Shown here one piece after another: positions 36,993-47,492 of a stretch of DNA of 64,000 nt. Every line of letters starts with the position of its first letter. Position 1 is the stretch's first letter. A model generated the notes under the pieces. It searched no databases. It worked only from the letters and a program-made list of their open reading frames with translations, and had not been told where the DNA came from. Source of the stretch: Protea cynaroides (taxonomy: Eukaryota; Streptophyta; Magnoliopsida; Proteales; Proteaceae); assembly GCA_028583415.1 (NCBI GenBank), contig CM053265.1, positions 33,601,794 to 33,665,793 on the forward strand, written 5' to 3'. The position numbers and the translations under genes were made by a program.

Positions 36993-37072
36993 GGGTAACT
37001 CGTCTGATTCAACAAACTATTAAGGTAACTGGAATCGGGTTAAAGTATAGGGGTGGTATGTGTCAATTATCC
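36993..37072 (-). repeat. Right terminal inverted repeat of the MULE
   Basis: Reverse complement begins GGATAATTGACACATACC and matches 2596-2675. The target repeat TAAATAAAA follows at 37073-37081. The same end is seen in the second copy, ending at 50963 with its TSD at 50964-50972. Confidence 0.92.
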
Positions 37073-37081
37073 TAAATAAAA

Positions 37082-38075
37082 TAATTCGTCCAATAACCAA
37101 CAAATAAGACAAGGAAGAATATTGGCAATAAGGGAAGGTAAATTGATCCAGTGCAAATTATATTCACCCGTTGCAGTGTGTGGTATTCAAAACCATCCCT
37201 GAAGTATCAGAAAATTCATCGTTTTATCTTTCTTAAATACCACAAAATAATATAAAATCAAAAGAGGAATTGAATAAGGTTCATTAAAGACTAATCCAAT
37301 TGTAATCATAATGAGACTCCTTTTAATTTACCCATTCAAATAAAATTATGAACGACAACGAGCATAATTGGTGCATCAAACCTGAACCCATAAATCCTTG
37401 ACTTTGCGATGTAAAAAAAAAAAAACCACGGAATCAGAAAAAAAAAAAAAGATGTCAAAAGAAAAGAACACGAAAATAAATTGCGAATAAGGATTCCCAA
37501 ACTAAAAAACAATAACTCAAGAACAACAATCCTGGTTGTTGCTAAAGGAGTTACAAATTCAAAATGCACCAATAAGAGTCAACAAAATATAAAATTAGAG
37601 ATAGGTCTCACTACAAATTTTTAGTTATCAAGGCCAATGTACATTCAAACAAAATTTCAAAGAAACCCCTTTTCAAACACCGAAGGATTACAATTTACGT
37701 CGAAGAAACATTTAATCTTGTAGGATAGTTTAACTTTAGCTATCCAATATTCTAATCCCAACCTAACAAGTAAACTGATTCAATAAATGAATGCAAACTT
37801 TAAGATCACTATATCAAGAAGAAATCATCCCATATGAGTCAAAATCTATTTAAAAATGTGGAAACAAGGATGAGCTTGATGTCCTAAGAAAGACTACCTT
37901 TTCACAAGGCTGTTTATAATCCAAGCATCGAACGCAACATCCAAAACAAAAAATGTCATCTTATTCCATTCTATTCAGATATCAATCATATAGTACAACA
38001 TAATGAAGATTAACATAGTAAAAGAATAACTATGCATGTAAATTTAAATCAAAACTAGCATCATTTTTAAAAATT
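37082..38075. other. Non-coding DNA right of the MULE
   Basis: The first ~45 bases complete the right arm of the foldback element (pairing with 557-600). The rest is A-rich with homopolymer A runs near 37410 and 37440 and no recognisable gene or repeat family other than the copy at 50973-51978. Confidence 0.5.
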
Positions 38076-39660
38076 GGTTAAATTATACTCCAGGTTTCCA
38101 AAGTTGCAAAAAATTACACCTAAGTTAGCCAATGTTTTTTATATTTTATTTGGGATACCTGAGTAGAGATAAGCTTAAGTAGAATGTATAAAAATTCTTA
38201 TTATAGCCCTTTCATCTATAATCATTTTTTTTCTCAATCCCTTCGTTTTCCCGTTATCCTTATTGGCTTTCCATTTTTGAGGCTCCCTTTTATTTTATGG
38301 TTTCGGTTAATACACAACCCCATGTCAACCTATCAAGAAAGATTTTCGTATTAGCATCTCTGATCCGAAATAAGGGATTACTCTATTTGGGCTTTTCCCA
38401 TTCCCTAGTGATAGCTAGTGTTGTTGTAACCATTGATGACTGGCCACAATGATCAAATTTTGTGGAAGATGCCAGTGTTTTGATGCGAGTCGCCTCCCTT
38501 GACCTATCATCGACCATATTCTTCTTGTGGGGGATTGGTTTGTGTATTAGGATAAAAAAGTTTGGAAGACCACTGCTGCATTCCTGAATATGAAATCAAT
38601 GGCGCACTGGAGCATGCATTCACTGTACAATTGCTATAGTAAATTTGCGTAGAGGGTATCTTGATTCGATGAGAAGGTGCATTGGTAGAAAGCCAAATAG
38701 ATGGTTACTTACTTGGTGCTTCAAGAATCTGGGCTTGATGTGTTGATCATTGTCAAGCCCCTCGCAAGGAACTAAAACCTAACCACAGTTGCAGTTCATT
38801 TATTTTTATAATCCTACCATCTTCAGTTGTAGTCGTCACCGTAAAAATTCCGTGTCTGCCTGTCTTAACCAAAAAAAACCCATGCCTCCCACATTGTCAG
38901 TCATGCCCTTCATCAATAGCAAACTAACTCAAGAGTGCCAACAATGCAACTCCCAAAGAAAACGTCCCGGCTACATGCTGCCCCTGCTTCCTCTTGTGGT
39001 GGTGCTAGCTTGAGCCACTACGAATGGTTTCCGGCCTCTGCGTGTCCTACTAGGTTTTGGTCAGGCTAGAGTTTTGCAGATTTACCACCTGATATAGTGG
39101 TGCCCCTACAATTGTCTCCCTCCCCTGCATTTCCCTTCTTCCCCGCTGCACCCTATCTTCTACTGCCCAACGATGTTGAAAGTAGGACCCTTGTTTCTCC
39201 CATGACACCCTTTTTAGCATACGCTAGCATTTCATGTTAAGATTTCTGTAAGGGTAACAGCAAGAGGGGTTAGCATTTCATGTCAAGATTTCCATAAGGG
39301 TAATAGCAAGATGGTTAACTTCGGTAGGTTTGCAAATGGATGAGAACTATAGTTGCTTCATGGCATCGAGGAGGGAAGCGTTAGGAAGAACAATGCAGCT
39401 CAAGGATGTTGGCGATAGTGATGATTGATAGGGATAGTAAAAGTGAGAAAGTTAAGGCAAAGCCGATAAAGGGAAGGAAGTAGGAGGTATCTAGTAGAAG
39501 AAGAAGGTTGAGGGAGAGGGGTAATGGCCGTTGGTAATTACAGTAACAACCATTTACGCTTAGCACTGGTTACAGGAAATGTGAATGAAAAGAAAGAAAT
39601 GAGGGGAATGACGAAGGGGTTAGGGGTAGAACTATAGTTTCTCTAATCTAGTTAAGCCTA
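38076..39660 (+). repeat. Relative of the foldback-element core
   Basis: The part 38865-39660 aligns with 1255-1970, and 38076-38210 (GGTTAAATTATACTCC ... GGGATACC ... GATAAGCTTAAG) resembles the inner end of the left arm near 1125-1230. Thus a second member of the family lies here without clear long arms. Short frames in it (for example 38789-39013) are not conserved and I do not call a gene. Confidence 0.5.
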
Positions 39661-39669
39661 TTAGCGTTA

Positions 39670-39965
39670 GTGATACCGTGTGCAGCTTTGTGCACATGGG
39701 CCCCACTAGTTATTTATGGTTTATTTAGATTGGTTATTATAGGTTCCCTTTATTGTTAGGATTTATTTGTCTAGATTTACTTTCCTAATTAGCTTATGAT
39801 TGTAATTATGAAAGTTTTCAAAACTATTATTTTTCCATTTTGATTATAAATAAAGGAAACATGGGAGGAGGAGAATTTTGTTCGGTTCTTCCTCTTCTTT
39901 ATATTTGTCTATTTTTCTCTTTCGGTTTACTTCTGGTTATTTCTTTATTGTGAATTGTTTAATGG
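39670..39965 (+). repeat. LTR-like sequence with primer-site-like junction
   Basis: Contains a promoter-like stretch (GATTATAAATAAAGG near 39845) and ends just before TGGTATCTGAG (39966-39976), one mismatch from the copia primer site TGGTATCAGAG. A partial, rearranged second copy lies at about 43150-43370, both preceded by the same foldback-core 3' end. It is probably the 5' LTR of a non-autonomous or decayed LTR element, with boundaries not settled. Confidence 0.5.
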
Positions 39966-40589
39966 TGGTATCTGAGTAATAGTCATAGTTTTCAATGCGA
40001 CAAGGCAACCCTAGGCGATGGAAGCCAACCCGGGTGCCTAGGCGACCAAGGCATTCCTAGTGTTGTTTATTTATTTATTCATTTTTTGCCTAAAATATCA
40101 ATTCTATATTTATGTTTATACATTATATATTAAGTGCAACAATGAAAGAATACGCTACATAAAGAACTAACATTTAACTATTTAAAGCATAACCTAATAT
40201 GAGAAAAATAAACAAAGAATGATTAAACTATAAAATGTAAGAACTAAAAAAACACAAAGCAATAATCTAAGAACATAATAGCATATATAAATAAGAAACA
40301 AGAGTACTGTTCTAGTTACAATATGCATTAGGAAAATAAGCATTCTACATCTGGTCTGTGATCAACATTTAAAAAAAAAAAAAAAAAAAAGCCCACATAT
40401 CACCAGTTGGTACTGTTAAAAAATAAAAAATAGTACTGATATAGAACATATGACTAATCATTTGTATCACAATAAAGCACACTGGTTAACATTTGATTCA
40501 TCAATACTTTGCTTTTTTTTACTAAAATAATGAATCAAAATCCACTTGTGATACCAATTGCATTCTGTTCCATGTAGAGCAGTAAAAAA

Positions 40590-41900
40590 TAATAAAATAA
40601 AAAGACCTTGTAGAGAGGTAAAATAAGAAGAAAAGTGTAGAGAAGAAGAAAAACAGAGTAGAGAGGAAGAAGAAGAAGAAGAATGGAGTAGACCAACAGA
40701 GAAAAAAAAAGACATTGCAAAAAAAGAAAAGAAAAAAAGATGTTGTAGAGCAGAGAAGTAGAAGAAGAAGAAGAATGAAATAGACCAGCATAGAAAAAAA
40801 ATAACATTGCCAAAAAAAAAAAAGATGTTGCAGAGTAGAGAGGTAAAAGAAGAAGAAGAAGAACAGAGCAGAGAAGAGGAAGAAGAAGAAGAATGGAGCA
40901 GACCAGCAGAGAAAAAAAAAAGACGTTGCAAAGAAAAAAAAAGAAGACATACGTTGTAGAGCAGAGAGGTAGAAGAAGAAGAATAGAGCAGAGAGGACGA
41001 AGAAGAAGAAGAATGGAGCAGACCAGCAGAGAAGGAAAAAAAAACATTGCAAAAAAAAAAAAAAAAAGCTGCAAAAATAAAAAGGCACTACAGAGAAGAC
41101 TCAGCAAAGAGGTAGAATAAGAAGAAGAAAAGTGCATAATAGCATATAAGAAAAAACATTGCAGGGTAGGGAAAAAAAGTCATTGCAGAGAGAAGAAGAA
41201 GATGAAGAAAAGAAGAGCAGGAAGAAGAAGAAGAAGAATAATGGAGCAAACCAGCGGAGAAAAAAAAAGATGTTGCAAAAAAAAAAAAAAGACAGACGTT
41301 GTAGAGCAGAGAGGAGGAAGAAGAAGGAAAATGGAGCAGACCTGCTGAGAAAAAAAAAAGACGTTGCAGAGCAGACTCAGTAGAGAGGTAGAAGAAGAAG
41401 GAGAAAACTGCAGAATAATAGAGGAAAAAAAAAGACGTTGCAGGGTAGGGAAAAAAAGTCATTGAAGAGAGAAGAAGAAGAAGAAGAAGAAGAAGAAGAA
41501 AAAGAAGAGGAAGAAGAAGAAGAAGAACAGAGCAGAGAGGAAGAAGAAGAGGAAGAAAAACAGAGCAGAGAAGAAAGGATATTAAAACAAAAAGAATGTT
41601 GCGCGGAGAGGAAGAAGAAGAAGAAGAGAGCAAAGAAGAAGAAGAAAAAGAAGAAGAGGAAGAAGAAGAAGAGGAAAAAAGTTGTAGACAGATTTCTCAG
41701 TGAAAAAAGAAAGGGCTTGTAAATCGCAGAAATTTCTTGGTGAAAAGAAAAAAGACTTGCAGAGTTGAAAGAAAAGAATAAAGAGTTGAAGAAAAAAAAA
41801 GACTTGAAGAGTTGAAGAAGAAGAAGAAAAAAACGTTATTAAAAAAAAAATCTTTGCAGAAGAAGAAGAAGAAAAAGAAAGAACCATTCATATAAACAAC
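40590..41900 (+). repeat. Purine-rich GAA/AGAGCAGA minisatellite
   Basis: About 1.3 kb in which the plus strand is almost pure purine. Units of varying length (roughly 70-130 bp) are built from A-runs, TTGCAGAGCAGAGAGGTAG, (GAA)n and GAATGGAGCAGACCAGCAG. Long open frames on the minus strand (Phe/Ser/Leu-rich) arise only from the TTC repeats and are not genes. The equivalent array in copy 2 (54500-55790) has different unit sizes and homopolymer lengths. Confidence 0.85.
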
Positions 41901-42208
41901 AAACAATAAACAAAACATACCTGATACTGACTGTCGGAAGCAGAGTAGGACAACCAAATCGCCGAAATAGGAAGACGAAGAGGAACAGACAGAGCTTCTT
42001 CACTTTCTCTTTCAATCACCTCCGTCTTCTCTTCTGTAATCCCACTCTTCATATAACCCATGATCCCATGTATTAGTGTACATTATATTATTGTACACCA
42101 AAGCAATGTAAAAGTTAATTTTAGAATCTTATTAAAAAAAAAACCAAATAATAGTTATAATAATATAATATCCATTTAATTTAATTAAAAACCATTAATA
42201 CTGGTATC

Positions 42209-42292
42209 AAGGCGACCGCCCAGGATGTCTAGGTGCCCAAGGCTCCCAAGGCGACGCCTAAGCTTAGCCCAGACATCCTGGGCGGTCGCCTT
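42209..42292. repeat. Perfect 22-bp GC-rich inverted repeat
   Basis: Bases 42209-42230 and 42271-42292 are exact reverse complements (arms start AAGGCGACCGCCCAGG), with a 40-bp spacer. They lie near the right end of the hAT-like element and could form a stable stem. In copy 2 the arms have several changes. Confidence 0.85.
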
Positions 42293-42378
42293 CCGAGCTG
42301 CCACAAGGCGAGTGACCGCCCAGCCCCATTTTTTGCTCCCAGACGCCTAGGCGACGCCTTAACAACAATGGTAGTAGT

Positions 42379-43379
42379 TGATCCATACTTGGGATTCTAA
42401 AACTATTGTTTTGAAAATGGTATCTGGGTTTCCTATTGGTGGTGAAACTCTGATTCGTAGAAGAAGAGAACTAGGGTTTCGATGAAGATGATGAGTATCT
42501 GAAGTTTCAGACCTGATTGATTGAGTCTGCTACCGTTACTGCTGCCGTAGGCTTTACAAAGCGGTTTACTGCCATCTGCTATTGCTGCAAGGCTTTATAT
42601 ATTCTCGATTATTGTTGTTGCTTACCGTTGTTAATGTGCTCGAATTCTGATTTAGATTACACAAGGTTTTGCTTCATATTTGCTAGAGCTGCTCCTGTGA
42701 CCGAGACCAAGGGATTGTGATTTAGCTCCTGAAGTTTCATGGCTATTGGACCTGTGTAAAGAGAATTCGATCAACTCTCTTTCGCCCCCTGTTCTTCCTT
42801 CCTTGCTTCTTTATTTTATGCTACTGTCCACTAGTTCCCTATTCCTGTAGCACTACAGTATATATGAGGTTAGTGTTAATCTCCTCCATTCCTAACCTTT
42901 TCTAGCTCAAACCTTGGGAAGGTATTCCCCTTCTATAGGCAATTTAAACCCTAGAATATCAGTCCCAAAGGCTGCTTCATTTGTGAGAAATAAATCCTAA
43001 CAATAAAGGGTACCTATGGTTTCACCATCAACCGACAAGGGTGATGGCCACTGGTAGTTACAATAACAACCATTTACGCTTAAAACGGGTTGCAGGGATT
43101 GGGAATTAAAAGAAAGAAACGAGGGGAAAGATGAAGGGGTATTGTAATTTTCCCTAATCTAGTTACTGATTGGTTATTTTAGGTTCCCTTTATTGTTAGG
43201 ATTTATTTGTCTAGATTTACTTTCCTTTAGCTTATAATTGTAATTATGGAAGTTTTCAAAACTATTATTTTTTCATTTTGATTATAAATAAAGGAACCAC
43301 AAGAGGAGGAGAATTTTATTATTTTTCCACTTTGAATGTAAATAAAGGAACCAAAGATAGGTTGGGGTTATGAATTAAT
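42379..43379. other. Leader-like and rearranged DNA before the copia
   Basis: Begins as the continuation of the LTR-like element's leader (GTTGATCCATACTTGG) and has short open frames (such as 42517-42720) without recognisable domains. Near 42990 a piece of the LTR-like sequence appears inverted. At 43040-43165 the foldback-core 3' end returns, followed by part of the LTR-like sequence to about 43370. No gene is called. Confidence 0.45.
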
Positions 43380-43960
43380 ACCGGACGCTGCCCATATTTG
43401 GACTGCTACTAAGGAGTCTTACTCACAAGTAGGAAATTACTCTATCATATTTGACCTACATGTCAAGATTAGGCCCCAGAAACAGAAGGAACTATCTGTG
43501 GCTAACAACTATTTAGGGCTCTGAAGCTTGTGGCAAGACGTGGACTACTATGACACCTTTACAGCCGCTTACGTAGTGGATGCCACTACTATGAAATGTG
43601 CTAAAGACAAACTCAAAAGTTTATACATTCTTAGCTAGTTTAAACTCTGATCTTGATCACATCTGCTCACAAATTCTGAACCGTAAGCATCTCTCAACTT
43701 TCGAGCAGACTATTGTAATTTTACAAAATGAAGACTTACGGCGTATCTCAATGATGCCTTTTGCACCAGCTGAGCGATCCGCACTCCACTTTACACAGAC
43801 TTCAACATACGATTCTTCTCTTAAGGAACCTATTATTGTACTCACTGCGGCAAGAAGCGCCACATTAAAGACACCTGCTGGAAGTTACATGGTAAACCCC
43901 CAGATTTTGAAGCCAAGAAACGGGAGGAAAAAATCTAAGTTTGGGAAGATTCCGTAGGCA
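43380..43960 (+). pseudogene. copia gag (central and C-terminal part), copy 1
   Basis: Reads across frames as ...AHIWTATKESYSQVGNYS, a stop near 43524, the gag block SLNSDLDHICSQILNRK and a CCHC zinc knuckle CTHCGKKRHIKDTC (43837-43880) in a shifted frame. The zinc knuckle would bind element RNA. The N-terminal third is missing. Confidence 0.85.
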
Positions 43961-44119
43961 CATTAGATGGAAACTTGTGAATAGCCTGGACCTCCAACTG
44001 CTGTATCTCCTATGCTCACCTATGAGGAACTTCAGGCTTTCAAGAATCTTCTAAGATCCACTACTACCACCACTGGTCATCAGTCAGCTTCAAGGCCATC
44101 AGATTTATTCTTTGCTTGG

Positions 44120-45420
44120 TCAGGTATATCCTAAGCTGGTTAGTGTGCTTCCAATAACACCCATCCATGGGTCATTGATAATGGAGCCACTGATTACATG
44201 ATAGGTTCTTCCTCTTCCTTTATTCTGTATTCTCCCTCCTCTAGGCAGGATACAGTCTAAGTTGCAGATGGGATTCTTTCTCCTATTTTAGGAAAGGGGT
44301 CCGTCTGTTGCTCCCCAAATCTTACATTACAGTCCGTGTACTTCATGACCCAAATTTTTCTACAAACTTACTTTCTATTAGTAGTCTTACAAAATCATTG
44401 AACTATAAAGTTACTTTTTTCCCTTCTTATTGTGTTATTCAGGATTTGGAGAGCGAGAGGACGATTGGACATGGTAGAATGCATGGTGGCCTCTACCTTC
44501 TAGCAGATGGTCCTTCATCACCAATAGCATCAGACTCCCTTTATTATTAACCAATTAACCCTGCATTCTCTTTACTCTACTACTATCAGTACTTTACAAT
44601 AGTGGCACCGTTGTTTAGGGCATCCTTTCATTGTTGTGCTATCTCATTTATTTCCTTTTTTATTTAAGCAATGTAATAAGGATGAGTTATTATGTGAAGC
44701 CTGTATTCTAGCTAAATAGGCGTACCTCCTATAAACCTACTTATTTGAGAAGCACTAATATTTTTTACTTGGTTCATTTAGATGTTTGGGGTCCTACTTG
44801 GGTTTATTCTACTTCTAGTCATCGGTGGTTTGTCATGTTCATTGACTATCACACCAGTACCACTTGGGTTTACTTGATGCAAAACAAGAGTGATGTTTTC
44901 TCATGCTTCCGCCAGTTCCACAAAATGGTATAAACCCAGTTTCATGTTTCACTAAAAATACTTCGAAGTAACAATGGTCGGGAATACTTAGAAGGTTATT
45001 TTCAGCAATATTTACTGGATCACGACATCATTCATCAGACAAGCTGCATTGACACACCATCACAAGAAAAAACTGCCATCTCCTGACAGCCTGGGCTTTA
45101 ATGATGGATGCCATTGTTCCCACACATTATTGGGGGGTTGCAGTCCTTACAGCCACATCCTTGATCAATCGGCTTCTATTTTTCCTTCTTCAAAACAAGG
45201 CACCACTAGAGCTGTTACTTGGCGATTCCTCCTTCTCTCTACCACCTAAGGTGTTCGATTATGTGTGTTATGCAAGCAATCATCACCAACATGGAAAACT
45301 AGAGGCACGAAATCTACAGTGTATTTTCGTGGGCTATCCAGCATCTCAAAAAGGATATAATGCTATCATCCTCCTTCTCGTCGAATGATCATCAAGAAGG
45401 ATGTCATTTTGTATGAGAGT
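44120..45420 (+). pseudogene. copia protease and integrase remnants, copy 1
   Basis: The protease site reads DNGATDYM (Asp codon 44177), where the family has DTG or DSG. Then come STNLLSISSLTKSLNYKVTF, a GAG-pre-integrase remnant (WHRCLGHPF near 44604), the integrase core fragments (LVHLDVWGPTW near 44772; RWFVMFIDYHTSTTWVYLMQ) and the C-terminal block (HYWGVAVLTATSLINRL; KVFDYVCYASNH; GYPASQKGY). Stops are frequent between fragments. Confidence 0.85.
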
Positions 45421-45477
45421 TTAACCTATTACTAGTCCCATCTTCAGTGGGAGCCCACACTAGTTGAAGTCAAAGAT

Positions 45478-47486
45478 GTGCCTTTACTTATTATATCAGC
45501 ATCTCCTGAGGAAGTAAGGTTACAAAGTTGTGTGGACTCAGATAGCTCATGTACACCAAGTAAAAATGACAAAATACCAAAGCCTCTCCCTACACCAGAG
45601 TCTCCATCTACTCCTACCATATCCAACCAATCTAATCCTAGCCCTAAGCCGTTGCAAGTATATAGCTGTGCCAGAAGCAAGCAAGGACGGGCCACTACCA
45701 TTAATGCAACTACTCCGCATGTCCCTTCGTCAGCCCAGGACCTAGACACTGAAGAGCCCACAGATAAGGTGCTTCTAAACTATGCTTCTGATCTCCCTAT
45801 TGCCCTTAGAAAGGGTACTAGGACTTGCACTCTTCATCGCATTTCTGATTTTGTTTCATGTAATTCGTTATCTCCTTCCTATCATACTTTTGTGTCCTCT
45901 CTCTCTTCTGTGTCCATTCCTCAAAGATGGCAAAATGCAATTACTGATGAAAGGTGGAAAGAAGCAATGAAAGAAGAAATGAGAGCACTGAAGCAAACTA
46001 ACACATGGGAGCTTGTTTCACTCCCTACAGGGAAGAGGCCAGTAGGGTGTAAATGGGTGTTCATCGTCAAAATAGAAGGTAGATGGGATGGTAGACTGCT
46101 ACAAAGCAAGACTACTGGCCTAGGGATTGACTTAGACATACAGGATTGACTATTAGGAGATTTTTGCCCTAGTTGCAAAAATGACTACTGTCTAAATTAT
46201 CTTAACATGTTCTTTGCATCACCATTGGGGATCTCCAACAACTAGGTGTAAAGAATGCGTTCTTACATGGGGAGCTAACTAAGGAGGTTTACATGGATTA
46301 TCCACCTGGCTTCTCAAACCACATCAGTAGTGACAAGTTGTGTAAACTGAAGCGTGCATTGTATGGATTGAAACAGTCTCCCAGAGCATGGTTTGGAAGG
46401 TTTTACAGGGTCATGATAGGATTCGTCTACACTCAAAGTATCAGACCATACGTTGTTTATAAAGCACTCTGGTGGGACTACTACAGCACTACTGGTGTAT
46501 ATTGATGTAGCTGTATGTTGATGACATCATAGTCACAGGAAATAATGATGATGAAATCAGGAAGATAAAGGCATTCTTGGGACAAGAGTTTGAGATAAAT
46601 GATCTAGGAATGTTAAGGTATTTTCTTGGGATAGAGGTAGCCCGATCTTCTAAAGGGATCTTCCTATCTCAAAGAAAATATGTTCTAGATCTCTTAACAA
46701 AGATTGGTATGCTCAGTTGCAGTCTGCATAATACTCCATTAGACCCTAACACTAAGATCAAAGAAACGGATGGCGTGCTAGTTAATAAAGAGAGGTATTA
46801 GCGTTTAGTTGGAAGGTTGATTTACTTGTCTCATACTTGCCCAGACATCGCTTTTAGAGTCAGTCTGGTAAGTTAGTTCATGCGTGATTACTACACCAAA
46901 CATATGGAAGTTGTTTACAGGATATTACACTATCTCAAGGCAGCTCCAGGGAAAGGGATTTTGTTAACTCTAAATGATCACTTAAAAATAGAAGGTTATA
47001 CTGATGCTGATTGGGCTGGAAGTCCAGATAAGAAGTCCATATCTGGTTATTGCACATTTTTTTTTTTGGGGGGAGGGGGGGGGGGGGGGCAACCTAGTCA
47101 CATGGCGTAGCAAGAAGCAAAATGTGGTTTCCAGATCCAGTGTAAAAGCAGAGTTCAGAGCTATAGCCCAAGGCATATGTGAGCTTTTATGGTTACAAAG
47201 CCTGTTAAAGGACTTGAAGATTCAATATTCTTAGCCTATGACTTTAAGTTGTGTTAATAAAGCAGCCATCTGCATTGCTCATGACCCTATACAACATGAC
47301 CGAACTAAACATGTGGAGATAGATAGGCATTTCATAAAGCAGAAGTTGGAAAGTGGTCAGATTCAGATTCCTTTTGTCAAATCAATTGACCAGCTTGCGG
47401 ACATCTTTACCGAAGGACTATCTGGAAAACAGTTTCATGTCATTTTGTCCAAGTTGGGCATGCATGACATATATGCACCAACTTGA
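45478..47486 (+). pseudogene. copia reverse transcriptase and RNase H, copy 1
   Basis: An open stretch of 223 codons (45478-46149) contains the linker and RT start (DERWKEAMKEEMRAL; GKRPVGCKWVF). After frame breaks follow [35 protein letters not shown], catalytic YVDDIIV (46514 on), FEINDLGMLRYFLGIEV, then RNase H (LKIEGYTDADWAGSPDKKSISGYC). RNase H is disrupted by a T/G homopolymer tract at 47057-47089 that shifts the frame, then continues NLVTWRSKKQNVV and DRTKHVEIDRHFIK to a stop at 47484. Confidence 0.88.
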
Positions 47487-47492
47487 GGGGAG

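Larger units (their letters stand above)
2596..37072 (+). mobile_element. Mutator-like (MULE) DNA transposon, originally ~7.1 kb, carrying nested insertions
   Basis: Terminal inverted repeats at 2596-2675 and 36993-37072 share, apart from one base near the tip, GGRTAATTGACACATACC and most of the following 60 bases. The ends are flanked by the identical 9-bp sequence TAAATAAAA (2587-2595 and 37073-37081), the TSD length characteristic of Mutator-family elements. Between the ends lie a mudrA-type transposase gene (plus) and a convergent GRF zinc-finger gene (minus). The body is split by a copia (4070-11408) and by a gypsy pair (15968-35956). Removing those and their duplicated TSDs leaves about 7.1 kb, a plausible autonomous size. 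Both genes are now dead. The end and TSD evidence is direct, and family assignment is supported by the transposase domains. Confidence 0.92.
39984..42370. mobile_element. hAT-like non-autonomous element filled by a minisatellite
   Basis: The ends are imperfect inverted repeats: left CATAGTTTTCAATGCGAC; the right end, reverse complemented, starts CATTGTTGTTAAGGCG. They are flanked by 8-bp near-identical sequences GTAATAGT (39976-39983) and GTAGTAGT (42371-42378), the TSD length of hAT elements. Both ends carry unusually GC-rich modules (GCCTAGGCGACC, GGCGACGCC). No transposase is present. It sits just after the primer-site-like junction of the LTR-like piece. Family assignment is inference from TSD length and ends. 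Confidence 0.6.

Noticed and set aside
40467..41887. Several minus-strand open frames of 100-200 codons rich in Phe, Ser and Leu (also at 54389-55784)
   Set aside because: They are translations of the TTC/TCTT repeat on the complementary strand. All frames stay open because the repeat lacks stop codons, and no domain is visible.
42517..42720. 67-codon frame beginning MIESATVTAAVG as a small gene (also at 56416)
   Set aside because: No domain or signal is recognisable. It sits in leader-like DNA of a decayed LTR element, and copy 2 changes its end.
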